64,000 nt of DNA. It comes from Agapetus fuscipes (taxonomy: Eukaryota; Arthropoda; Insecta; Trichoptera; Glossosomatidae). Each line of letters opens with the position of its first letter. Position 1 is the first letter of the stretch. The position numbers and the translations under genes were made by a program. Shown here piece after piece: positions 54,253 to 64,000 of this stretch. The DNA lies in the NCBI GenBank assembly GCA_951799405.1, contig OX637356.1, positions 9,695,229 to 9,759,228 on the forward strand, given 5' to 3'. The notes beneath the pieces are model-generated. The model ran no database searches and was not told where the DNA came from. It saw only the letters and a program-made list of their open reading frames with translations.

Positions 54253-54920
54253 AAACTAAGTTGCAAAGATATGTTACAATGGAGATTCACATTACATTCA
54301 TTTTCACAACCAGACACGTACAAGTTCGCGCTTGCATATACCGCATGTGAGCAGGCCCGGATTAAGGGCGGTTCAAGCGGTACAACCAAACCAGGGCCCC
54401 CACACTCAGGGAGCCCCCACAGGGCCAACAAACTTCTTATATTTTTATCAGTGCCCAGGTCTTTCCGGGCATTTGTGACCAAAGGGGTCCCCGATGACAG
54501 ACTTAATAGAAATTAGTTTACAAGCATTACAACAAAATATCTTTGGGTGTAAGTCTTATAAGGCATACGCTACCAAGGGGCCCCCCAAAAGCTAAAAAAT
54601 ATTGTAAAGAAACAACTTTAAAGTACTTTTTTTTCGAAAAATATATGCCTCTTTAAGGTTATGGAAAAGTAGGAGGGAACGGGGGGGGGGATTTTTATGG
54701 AGGGGCGGGGCATATAGGGGGCCCCGAGCTTTACCCCGCACCAGGGCCCCCAGAGGGGTTAATCCGGGCCTGCATGTGAGCCTTCAACATAAAAACCAAA
54801 TCTCAAGTGAACATACACCCTGCAACTCTTGCCGTCCTTCCCTGATACAGGGGTGACATTGGTAAAGTGAACCATTTTGACAGCATGGGTGGTCAGCCAC
54901 ATACCAACCTATAAGTCAAG
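54253..54920 (-). repeat. Repeat A copy split by a hAT MITE
   Basis: Inverted unit, 54253-54351 and 54773-54920, continuous once the MITE is removed. Confidence 0.93.
54352..54772. mobile_element. hAT-type MITE, 421 bp, 8-bp TSD CATGTGAG
   Basis: CAGGCCCGGATTAA... / ...TTAATCCGGGCCTG with perfect CATGTGAG at 54344-54351 and 54773-54780. Confidence 0.96.
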
Positions 54921-55799
54921 AACATACCCAACAAATTACATTTTAGAAATAAACAAATAATAATAGAAATATTAAAACTATTTAAGAAAGTAAACTGGAT
55001 TTTCTTGGCTAGTGAATGGACCATATAGTCTGGAAGAAATACAGAGCAGTGAGAGGACCCATTACAAAATAGTTAGTCCGAAAAGGAAGGAGTTGGTCAG
55101 GCAGCGGTGGCTGCAGTTGATCAAAGAGGCCGAAACCAACCCCGAGTTGTCGTTCCAGTGATTATGAGAAATTAACAAAAAATATTGGAGCCAAATATGA
55201 TTGTACGGAAGTCATAAACCTTAGTTCAAATAAATAAATAAAAAAGCACCATATAAATTAAGTACCTATGGTAATTAAAAGTAAGCACTATTTATAGGAA
55301 ATTTATAACTGCCTTCATTGTTATTCAGAGTCAATTGTACATTAAAAAACTAACTTATACAATTCAGTTTCAAACTTTATTAAAGTGAGAAAAATAAAAA
55401 AAATTAAACTCATGAGAAATAAATGTCATTTCACTCAAGGAAAACAAAATTTCTATCGGATAAAGTTAAAGTAATCTGGCTCTAAGCAAAGTATTTAAAT
55501 GTCTCTGAATAGCCCTATAGAATATTGAACCATCAACAATAAAAAAAAAAACAAGTGAGAGATGGACTTCCTCTCTCGGCAAACGCACATTATGATAATA
55601 AATTGTACGGGGTTTTGGGCTGTCTGACAATGTAAATAGAGCATAGAGTGGTATACATTTTTTATGTGGACTTCCGGCGTTTATCAATCATCAAAGGTTT
55701 CGCCAGCCGATCGGGAGCCTGCTGCGAATTTTTTCCGATAAAATATATTATTATTAGATTTTATTGATAAAGCTAAAATAAGATTTTATTGATTAAACA

Positions 55800-56150
55800 A
55801 AACAACACATGACACATGACATAACGTCACATGACTTAACATCACATGACAGAACATCACATGACATTAAAAAGTAATATTTTTTGTAAGAGGAACTTGT
55901 AACCCCTAGACAGCTGCTCGTCCCAAAGGTGGTGAATACGGGAATGCTCAGCAAGCTCCCTTTCAGGCATTGGCATTTCATCCCTTGGTTCCAAATGGTC
56001 CTTTGTTAGAACGGCACAGTGACAAAACAACACCTGACATAACGTCACATGAAAAAAAATCATATGACAGAACATCACAGGAAAAACATCACAATTACAA
56101 AACATCACAAGACAAAAACATTACAAGACAAAACATCACATTCCAAAAAC
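55800..56150. repeat. ~15-bp 'acatcacatgac' minisatellite in two blocks
   Basis: 55800-55868 and 56025-56150 hold variants of aacatcacatgacag; a non-repetitive 150-bp island lies between them. Confidence 0.85.
55869..56010 (-). other. Unrecognised open island between minisatellite blocks
   Basis: The minus strand is open as LTKDHLEPRDEMPMPERELA followed by EHSRIHHLWDEQLSRGYK. Composition looks protein-like, but there are no good splice sites and I do not recognise the family. Could be a transposon relic. Confidence 0.3.
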
Positions 56151-56224
56151 AGGACATACCATTAAAGGCACATTATACGTGTCTGCTTGTGCATTTAATA
56201 TGACTGATGTGCATGCATTAAATC

Positions 56225-56522
56225 TTAATCAATAATCTTTAATTTAAGTTGCAAAGATATAATATTAACATTATAAACATTTTAAATTTTCATGCACTGC
56301 ATGCCCACAAGCAGACACGAGTAAGTTCGAGATACAAATACTGCACAAATACTGCACAAATACTGCGCAAATTATACGTACTCGTAATAAATATCCAAAC
56401 CTCAAATGAACATAAGCCCCGCAACATTAGCCGACCTTTCCTGAAATAAGGGTGACACTGACAAAATGAGGCATTTTTTTACAGTATGGGCGGTCAGCCT
56501 CATACCAACCTACACGTGAAGG
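56225..56522 (-). repeat. Repeat A copy, with local 12-bp duplications
   Basis: Inverted unit with cccacaagcagacacg; the segment actgcacaaatactgcacaa is locally tripled. Confidence 0.85.
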
Positions 56523-56579
56523 AATCCTAAATGTAATATTTGTAATTTAGATTATAGACAGGCAATCATTTTCTCAACA

Positions 56580-56876
56580 CATCCAAATATTCTCGTAAAT
56601 GGAAGGTTGTGAGTTCGAATCCCGACGCACAAACAAACATACCATTTATATTTTCAAATACGCTCTTCGGTGGGTGAAAAATTAATATTCCTTTACCAAA
56701 GACCGGCCACTGAAGGTGCATCCAGCGTTACAGCAACTGGGTCCTGCTTGAGTATTGGCGCTTTGCAGCGACGACCAAGCTCGTAAACAGCTCTGTGGCA
56801 CTACAACAAGTGTCATGGACCCTTGGAGTCTCTGAAACTAGGGAGCCTCCCGCACAGGATTTCTTAAAAAAAAAAG
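56580..56876 (+). repeat. SINE C, 5' truncated
   Basis: From aaatggaaggttgtgagttcgaatcccg to cccgcacaggatttctt and poly(A). Confidence 0.92.
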
Positions 56877-57269
56877 CAGTACCCTTGGTTGCCGCCTGTT
56901 GTTCTGTGGCTTGAGCAGTTGCAATAAAAGAGTCAATCTGGATTATTTTACGGCCGACACGAATCTGTTGTAAAGACAGAGGTAAATGCTGAAACAATAG
57001 AGCGGAGAGAGTAAAAACCGCGTGGTCTTGTTGGAGTACCTAATGGCCGCACGTACATCTAACCAGCGGCAGAGACTATTGTCACCAGTGAGGAATGCGA
57101 TAGCGTGGCAAGGTTGCCAAAAACAAATTGGCAAAATATCCTGTCCAGAAATCTCAAATAATTCAATGCATATTTTCAATGGAAATTCAAAGAAATCCTT
57201 TGCGAAAGACTGCGAATATTCACTTAAAAAAATGAGTTTTGTAGATCTTAAAAATATGCAAACAACGTC

Positions 57270-57520
57270 CGGTCGATAGCTCCGTTGGTAGAGTGCTTGC
57301 ATTCCATGCCGTGAGCTCGGGTTCGAATCTCACCGAAGTGGTCAGAAATGATTTCGAAGCAGGGAAACCCCCCTTCAACTTATGTATGTGGTTTGCGTAA
57401 GAAACCCGCCCCCCTTAGCTGTAGAAATAAATAGATTCCACTGGCCACATGCAAAACCCTTCGGGGATATTGCAGCACGAAGTTTCACTATATGTGTAGC
57501 TTAGTTGCGTTGCGTCCAAT
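57270..57520 (+). repeat. SINE B with head
   Basis: cggtcgatagctccgttggtagag...gggttcgaatctcaccg, shortened body, and a gtgtagcttagttgcgttgcg end. Confidence 0.92.
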
Positions 57521-57594
57521 TTTTTTTACATGTCTTAGTTCTGTATGCATATTATATTCTTTATGCGCCTTGATGATGTGACTTGATCGCAAAA

Positions 57595-57735
57595 AAATGG
57601 TTCACTTTGTCAGTGTCACCCGCGTTTCATGGATGGTAGGCAGCAGTCTAAGTTAAGTTAATTTAGGATTTAGGTTTTTATTTCGTAAGTACACGTGTGG
57701 CATGTGAAAGCGCAAACTTATTCGTGTCCACTTGT
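57595..57735 (+). repeat. Repeat A fragment
   Basis: aaatggttcactttgtcagtgtcacc... to cttattcgtgtccacttgtg. Confidence 0.8.
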
Positions 57736-57739
57736 GCGT

Positions 57740-58560
57740 CTTTCAGATCATACGCGGATCTAATTAATAATTTGAGTGGGTTTTAACCAAAAATAACTAA
57801 CCCACATTGTATACATTGTTTTGAGTAAATGGACTTCAAAGTTTCGACCCAAATAAATTGAATAATTTAGTCAGATGTCAGCACTTGTAGTACCTAGACA
57901 TCAGGCGCGTGCATAGAGTATAGGCAAATACATTTCAGAATAAATATTTTCTCCCATACCTATAAAATAACTCATTTGAAAATGACTGAAGTACCAACGA
58001 TGGCTCCAATGGAACTAAAATTTGGAATTTGAAATCTTAATATCAAGCTTAAATGCGTTTTTTACCATATATTGCCTATGTATTAGGCGCATGTGCCTGT
58101 ATGGGATGCACGCCCCTGCTAGACATGAGCCTTGTGGTCACCTTTGGCGCTGATAGATATAGAAAAAGGAAAGGATACGCGCCTAACTCATTTTTCTTAT
58201 TATTGTAGGTATGTCATGTTTGACTCTGACTCCCTCGTTTTATGGCTATTTTTTATGATTTCGGGATCGCGTCGTGCACCAGCAGCAGCGCCAACCCTGT
58301 TTTGCGCTTTGCGTAAGTATCGCGGACTCCGATGAGAGGAAAGTCGGGAAATTAATCTTGCGGACATGAGGACGTCTCTGCCGGTAATTAAGGATGCCAG
58401 TGCGGGGATTCCGGGAAACGGGAACACGATTTACGGCCCGTTTACTGGAAAGTGGGAAGTGGCAACCCTGACAATGTAGCGGGCAGTAAGTACCACAATC
58501 ATAAAGTTTCTCGTTCAAACTCAACCAGGGCTCTGGAAGTCACATAATAATAAATAATAA
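57740..58560. other. Mixed region; moderately GC-rich block 58240-58480
   Basis: A consensus donor (ttgc|gtaagt at about 58313) ends a short GC-rich open stretch on the plus strand; no gene could be built from it. Confidence 0.3.
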
Positions 58561-58564
58561 TAAT

Positions 58565-58800
58565 AATCTAAGATGCAAGGATATATTCATTCAAAGCTCT
58601 CAGATGTATTCCCACAAACAAACACGTGTAGTTCGCGCTTACAAATGCTAATTGTGTACTTACAAATAAAATCCAAACCTCAAATGAACATAAGCCCTGC
58701 AACTCTTACTGACATTCCCTGAAACAGGGGTGACATTGGAAAAGTGAACCATTTTTTACAGTATGGGTGGTCAGCCTCATACCAACCTATAAGTCAAGGA
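58565..58800 (-). repeat. Repeat A copy
   Basis: Inverted unit ending cataccaacctataagtcaaggaa, directly abutting MITE E. Confidence 0.92.
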
Positions 58801-59010
58801 ATCACCACGGTAATTCTTACCTACCGAATATCGGTAATATTAATTGTATGAAGACTTACTAGACCGGGCTGGAATAAAGATTTTATTATTATTATTACTA
58901 ATCAGCTGTTCACTTGCGGCCATCTTGAATTGACAGGTCTTCATGCAAAAAATACCGATATTCGGTAGCTAAGAATTCCCGTGGTGATGAGACTTCCAGC
59001 CCACAGCGTT
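58801..59010. repeat. Palindromic MITE E with small insertion
   Basis: Both arms present; ctagaccgggctggaataaagattttattatt has been inserted into the left spacer. Confidence 0.88.
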
Positions 59011-59139
59011 TACCAAAAAAGTATAATATAATAGCGCCTGTATTGAGTGGTATATTTGAGATGTATTATCTGTAACCAAAAGTTTTTCGTATTTTAGATC
59101 TTTTTATTGAGGAACTCCTGCCTGAGATTTTTTTTAAAA

Positions 59140-59396
59140 TAGATTTGAGAAGAGAAATGCAATTCACCAACTTATTCTGCCTGCCCAGAAACAAGTAGCA
59201 TTATCAATTATTAATTCATTATTTTTATTTTAATGAATTATTAATTAATAACTACCCAATGAAATCTGTTGAACCAGGATCAAAGTTATGGTCAAATCAT
59301 CAAATGACCTATGCGGGGATCGAACCAACGTTATTCTATTCCAAATAGATACGCAAGAAAGATCAGTCACTTGATCCCTCGGCCATAACACCGATG
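59140..59396 (-). repeat. SINE D copy
   Basis: Inverted head ending ttgatccctcggccataacacc, body back to gcaattcaccaacttatt. Confidence 0.75.
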
Positions 59397-59760
59397 CAGA
59401 AGACCAGCTGCTCTGTTAGACAGATTAGAAGTGATATTCAGTTCTATTTACAAACGATTTTTCCACTGACAGGTGAACGCCACAATATATAATATAACAA
59501 CCACATTTAATAGTAAACTTTATTTGCTTCACCATCACAATAAATAATAAAATACAACAGAATTCACATGCTTGTGGCTCTGAAGCCAGGAAAGCAATCT
59601 CTTTTTTTTCTCAAGGTTGATCCTCTTTTGTTTCCATATTAAAATTCTATTCCATATTCAAAATTTTCTATGTTCTATATTTTCTCTAGGTACATACTTA
59701 TTTCAAATATTTTTTCGAATGATTGTGATTGTGATTTTAAAAATGTAACTTGTTGTATTA

Positions 59761-59975
59761 TGTTCCTTGACTTACTATAGTTGGTATGTGGCTGACCACC
59801 CATGCTGTAGAAAATGGTTCACTTTGCCAATGTCGCCTCTGTTTTAGGGAAGGTCGGCAAGAGTTGCAGGGTGTATGTTCATTTGAAATTTGGGTTTTTA
59901 TGTTGTAGGTTCACGTGCTTGCTTGTGAAAATGCATATAATGTGAATCCCCAATGTAACATATCTTTACAGCTTT
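59761..59975 (+). repeat. Repeat A copy with internal deletion
   Basis: tccttgacttactatagttgg... to gtaacatatctttacagc, lacking the gcggcatgtgtaagcgc segment. Confidence 0.9.
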
Positions 59976-60245
59976 TTTTTAAGGAATCCTGTGCGGGAGG
60001 TTTCTCAATTCTTGAAAGTATTGGGGGTCTTTGTCACCCTGGAAGGGTGCCGCAGAGATGTTGCTTGAGTTCTTGCTTCTATCGTGAGGCGCTGCAAGGA
60101 AGTGGTGATTGATGTTGGTTTTGAATAAAACCGGATTAAATTGGGAAGGGAACACAAATACTGGTAGATCATTCCATAAACGGGCAGTTTGGCAAAGGAA
60201 TGAGTCATGAAAACGCCAAGTTCTCATAGTTTTGAGATCGACTGC
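59976..60245 (-). pseudogene. CR1-like LINE 3' end, second subfamily
   Basis: The minus strand encodes FLCQTARLWNDLPVFVFPSQ then FKTNINHHFLAAP, followed by a 3' end related to the SINE C tail (cgcacaggattcc) and poly(A). Confidence 0.85.
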
Positions 60246-60249
60246 AAAG

Positions 60250-61080
60250 GGATAAATGAGAGTCGTACTACGAGTTTCCCTTTCTGATTAAATTAGACTC
60301 ATTTTAATCCTTTTGTTACACTACTCCTTAACATAATGCATGCTGCAATAAATCATGGCAGAATGATGAAAACGCAGCATTTTCAATATTCCCCTCGCTA
60401 TAAACAATAATGATTGCTCACCGTAGCCGATGGACAGAGATCTCGCTTGCGCGATGGCGCGACTAGCAGAAAAAGTGGTCCAGAAGCTGCCTTAGGAATT
60501 CTAGCAGATACAGCCGCGGGAAATGTCCTGTCCACAGACTCCATATAGGCGGCTCAATTCCCAGTAACTACGGTGCCGTGAACAAAGATGTGGACTTGAT
60601 TTTTCGATAAGATGCATCGCCTTTTTACCGACTGCAAGGTACTCATTTCACCACAATGTTGTCAAAAACGTATCGAAATATATACAATAGATGTTCTATA
60701 TACACCCTTGCACCGCTATTGTGATTATTTTTTAAGGAAACACGTATGTAAAAGTACCGATCAAATATTGTAAACAATTCCATATTCCTGATATTTCAGC
60801 AACGCAGTCGATAAACTCTGAACAGACCAGAAAGAGACCATATTATTTAAATCAAATGTTTATACTGAAATCTTCGGGGTGTTTTTCATAATAATGAAAA
60901 AAACAAGAAACGTCTTTTATTTTCCATGTAATCAGACTAAGCCACATAAATGCGTGACAGGGTACGAGCACAGCTAGTTTTTGTGATATCAAATTAAAAT
61001 TTCACGGCAAAAATTTACGTCTTTCAACTTTTATAATTGGTAGTAGTTTTTATAAAGTGTCTACCAGTAAACAATTACAA
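60250..61080. other. Region without recognised genes or repeats
   Basis: A slightly GC-richer patch at 60430-60600 has a short open frame, but nothing recognisable. Confidence 0.4.
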
Positions 61081-61081
61081 G

Positions 61082-61612
61082 TGGCCGGTCCGTAGTCGAG
61101 TGGTGAACACTACGGACTCATAATCCGAAGGACTTGGGCTCGACTCCTGGCGGAAAACAAAAAAGTATATTTCGACTGCTCCAAGGAAGAAGGAAGTAAC
61201 TCCAAAATTTAGGTTTTTGACTTATTTCCATTTCTAAAGGTAACAAATCATTATCTTTATTCCAAGATGACAGCCGTGTCTCCATCTTTTTTAAATTTGT
61301 TAATAAATTAATGTAAGAAATAGTTTAGGCATTGTTCTCCATGGAATAAATAACATTCAATTGGATTTCCTGCAAAAGTATATTTTTTGACTTAATGCTG
61401 TCTTCCTTGGAGCAGTCGATTTTTATTTTCAAAATATGCTCTTTGCTGGGCTATAACATTGATATGCCTTTACCTAACAACGGTAACCATCCAGCCTCAC
61501 GACAAATTGGTGCTCTTTAAAGAGACTTTGCAGAGGTTTGTAGAGGTAAAAAGTTTGCCGAGGTCTCTTGAAATGTATTCACACAAAAACAGCCATCACT
61601 AAATAAGTTATT
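61082..61612 (+). repeat. SINE C2 interrupted by a MITE
   Basis: Head ggtccgtagtcgagtggtgaac..actcataatccgaagg...gggctcgactcc (CAT anticodon position preserved); body resumes after 61418 and ends in a diverged C2 tail. Confidence 0.88.
61173..61418. mobile_element. 246-bp MITE with 18-bp inverted ends, in SINE C2
   Basis: CGACTGCTCCAAGGAAGA... / ...TCTTCCTTGGAGCAGTCG; ATTT on both sides (61169-61172, 61419-61422) is the likely TSD. Confidence 0.85.
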
Positions 61613-61985
61613 CCAATATTTATTACCTTTCCGATGCCATGATTCTGAGTGAGAAGAAAACGCTCTCGTTGGGAATCGAACCCTATTTGTTTTTAACGTG
61701 GTCTCCGATGAGAAAAACAACATTATAATTAACTCAAGATCAATTAGTACATCTTTTTTAACCAAAGTTCATGCGTCATAGATAGGCACGAAGAAATGGG
61801 CTAACGGTAAATGGGCGCTCAATCTATTAATTCATTAACATAATACATAAATTTGTCTAATGAAATGGGCTTCACCATTTTTATGACATCAAGGCAATTA
61901 GTTTCCATTAATCCAATCGTTTTTTCTCGTCTCTCGCACGACCTCTTTCTCCTCCATTCTGTTGACCTCTTGTGCAGCTCCTGAC

Positions 61986-62108
61986 CTCTCTTTGAGGCTC
62001 TGCTGATGCAGCGTCGACCCGTGCGAAAGCGGACACGATGGGTCCAAAGAATATCCACAAAAAAAACCAGTACCTCAAGTACAAAAAAAAATCATTAAAC
62101 TCAACCAT
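61986..62108 (-). CDS. Candidate signal-peptide first exon of the ZP gene
   Basis: A 41-codon open stretch starts MVEFNDFFLYL, has a strongly hydrophobic core (WFFLWIFFGPIVSAFA) and then RVDAASAEPQRE. It is followed by GAG|GTCAGG, a possible donor in phase 0, exactly what the exon at 47823 needs. It stands in a locally GC-rich patch. Against it: the ATG lies in sequence resembling a dispersed repeat (also near 1305 and 58515), the donor is not strong, and the intron would be 14 kb. Confidence 0.33.
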
Positions 62109-62507
62109 CGCGTTAACAAAAAAATACAGTACAACTAAAAAAGCACCTCTATGAGTATTTAAACTCCTAGGTATTTTTTGGTCAAACGTTGCGGTTATGT
62201 TTTAAATGTTTAGTTTTATACTTGGAGTAATGGTCTGTATTGAAAAAAAACTGACTGAGGAACAATCAATATTTTTCGATGAGAAAATCCATTATATCGT
62301 GAGAGATTTTTAATGTTTTAGTTTTAAAAAAAGTTATGTTCTCATACGTGAACACTAGATAATGAAGACAGGAATGAATTATTTTTAACATAATCAAAAT
62401 AAATAGGATTTTTACGGTTTGATGGGGTCAGTTTGATAGGGTTGAAGATTCCTTTTTACTAGACTTGACCACGGAACAGTCAAAATACTACCATTGTTTC
62501 AGGAAAA

Positions 62508-62937
62508 TCTAATCTAATCTAAGTTGCAAAGATATGTTGCATTGGAGATTCACATTATATGCATTTTCACAGCCAGACATGTAATATATAGAAAATGTGT
62601 AATATATGTTTATAATTTGTGTATATAGAAGTGATTGCATTAAAAATATATGCACGAAAAGTACAATCGGCCAACAAACTGCTATGCAGTTTGGCTGAAG
62701 TAGTCATTGAATTAAAATATGTATTATTATGTTGAAATAAAATTAATTTAAAAAAAAAATACAAGTTCGCGCTTGCACATGCCGCACGTGAACCTACAAC
62801 ATAAAAACCAAATCTCAAATGGATAAACACCCTGCAACTCTTGCCGTCCTTCCCTGAAACCGGGGTGACATTGGCAAAAGTGAACCATTTTTATAGCATG
62901 GGTGGTCAGCCGCATACCAACCTATAAGTCAAGGAAC
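62508..62937 (-). repeat. Repeat A copy with ~170-bp AT-rich insertion
   Basis: Inverted unit 62508-62585 and 62760-62937. The insert ends in an A-run. Confidence 0.9.
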
Positions 62938-63004
62938 ATACACGACAAATTACATTTTTAAATCAATAAATAAAAATATCTATGGACATCAAAAATAAAC
63001 AGAA

Positions 63005-63151
63005 AACAAATTCCAATTTAATAAACCCTAGCCGCCAACATTACAAACCAACAGCCATTTCTTTCTGTCCTTACATACTTCTTTCATTTCCTCCAGAGTC
63101 ATAACCTTTTTCATACAGGCTCTTCTTTTATTATGACTCTGGATATTCCAT
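63005..63151 (-). pseudogene. GSEAWTV-type LINE C-terminal end (outer copy)
   Basis: The minus strand ends in a KKVMTLEEMKEVCKDRKKW-like segment, about 70 bp before repeat A. It continues at 63673 beyond the nested LINE. Confidence 0.88.
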
Positions 63152-63672
63152 TCTGTCTGTTTCTGTATCTTGCCGCCGTTCCACTAGGGGTGGCCGGTAC
63201 CTCCGCAGATGCGCCTCCACTTTTTTCTGTCCTTACAAACCACTTTCATTTCCTCAATACTCATCACCTTTTTCATACATACTCTTCTCTTATTCTCACT
63301 CTGCAGATTCCATTCTTTCGCAATCTCACCTATTTGGTCTAACCATTCTTTCCTCGGCCTTCCCCTTCCGCACTTTCCTCTGACATTTCCTTTGTACACT
63401 TTCTTCGTTAGTCGTTTTTCATCCATGCTTTCGAGATGTCCGAACCATCTCATCGTACTTTTTTGTACTTTCATTCTCATATTCTCTTTTATACCACACT
63501 CGTTCATCACCCAATCATTACGTACTCTATCATTCAGTGTCTTTCCAGCCATTGCTCTCAGGTAAGCCATTTCAACCGTACATACTTTACTCAGCTCACA
63601 TTCATTAACTGTCCACGCCTCACTTCCATACATCAATGTCGGAACCAATATGCCGTTGTGGACCGCCAATCC
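63152..63672 (-). pseudogene. Nested LINE RT fragment (second GSEAWTV subfamily, 5' truncated)
   Basis: About 160 open codons: AVHNGILVPTLMYGSEAWTV, AGKTLNDRVRNDW, RWFGHLESMDEKRL, RGRPRKEWLDQIGEIAKEWN, CKDRKKWRRICGG, then its own 3' UTR (ccacccctagtggaacgg). It lies inside the outer copy; catalytic domains absent. Confidence 0.9.
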
Positions 63673-63881
63673 CATTCATTCGCAATTTCGGATATTTATT
63701 CGGATAAAGGTAAATAGAATTACAGAGGCTATGTAAATTTTCAATTCATGTTATTTAATAAGTACGCATATGAAAAAACTGAAGCGACCTCACTATTAAT
63801 TTTCTTGAAAACCCTTTTTCCTCTCCGTATTTTCTGAAAAACTTTTCACATTATCAAAAATCGGATTCTTGTAAGGTTATA

Positions 63882-64000
63882 TCGCACGCTCAATCATTAA
63901 GAGAAATAACTCAAAAAATAAGAATGTTGGGAAATCACGTTTGAAGTTCAGACAACCAGTACAACTTGTATGGGATGAAAAAGGCGACCGATGTTTTATC
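63882..64000 (+). mobile_element. Fold-back MITE, cut by window end
   Basis: tcgcacgctcaatcattaagag...aataactcaaaaaataagaatg, preceded by TA; same family as 11965. Confidence 0.88.

Noticed and set aside
1..64000. Endogenous virus or toxin genes
   Set aside because: No viral capsid, polymerase or toxin-like frame seen; all RT pieces are LINE C-termini and the zinc-knuckle fragment fits a non-LTR ORF1.

Overview
The window looks like arthropod nuclear DNA, most likely an insect and plausibly a moth or butterfly. The sequence is AT-rich, and its one convincing host gene is split by spliceosomal introns. About half of the DNA belongs to dispersed repeat families, and the retroelement remnants resemble the endonuclease/reverse-transcriptase types common in Lepidoptera. 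The species-level guess is inference only. There are no operons, CRISPR arrays or prokaryotic signals.

The host gene lies on the minus strand, from 47823 down to the stop codon at 32177. It is a dusky/miniature/dusky-like zona pellucida (ZP) domain protein: a type I membrane protein of the apical cuticle matrix. I rebuilt eight exons by matching splice sites and phase (47823-47676, 42134-42036, 39677-39501, 37099-36977, 36592-36484, 34894-34682, 33694-33433, 32785-32177). They join without a frame break into 1740 nt, or 579 residues plus stop. The product has a ZP domain, a Pro-rich and acidic linker, a furin-like RKRR site, one membrane span and a 49-residue tail. The most upstream exon starts in phase 0 without a start codon, so the signal-peptide exon lies further upstream; 62108-61986 is a candidate. 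Intron 1 has a GC-AG boundary, supported by phase.

Everything else is mostly mobile DNA. (i) A ~270-bp repeat ('repeat A') occurs about 28 times and appears to be the 3' UTR of a LINE whose protein fragment carries the GSEAWTV motif; it ends in TTAGA-type repeats. (ii) There are three tRNA-headed SINE families: B (TTGCG-type tail), C (Met-tRNA-like head, 3' tail shared with a LINE) and D (Leu/Ser-tRNA-like). Two C copies carry a 5S rRNA-derived module at an identical junction, making a 5S-tRNA composite SINE. (iii) There are MITEs with target-site duplications: three hAT-type families with 8-bp TSDs, a fold-back family with 2-bp TSDs, a 160-bp palindromic family, and one with a likely 4-bp TSD. 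(iv) Short elements carry hammerhead-ribozyme-like cores; one is a 144-bp insertion with a perfect 11-bp TSD, nested inside a hAT MITE. (v) C-terminal fragments of at least six LINE types and one gag zinc-knuckle fragment are present.

Layout: 1-11500 is repeats plus a minisatellite (6085-6990). 11580-11910 is a GC-rich patch with a possible signal-peptide first exon on the plus strand. 12000-26550 is dense nested SINEs, LINEs and MITEs with two GC-rich patches. 26550-32176 is a very AT-rich stretch downstream of the ZP gene. 32177-47823 is the ZP gene, its introns filled with repeats. 47824-64000 is upstream sequence, again mostly repeats, with a possible first coding exon near 62 kb.
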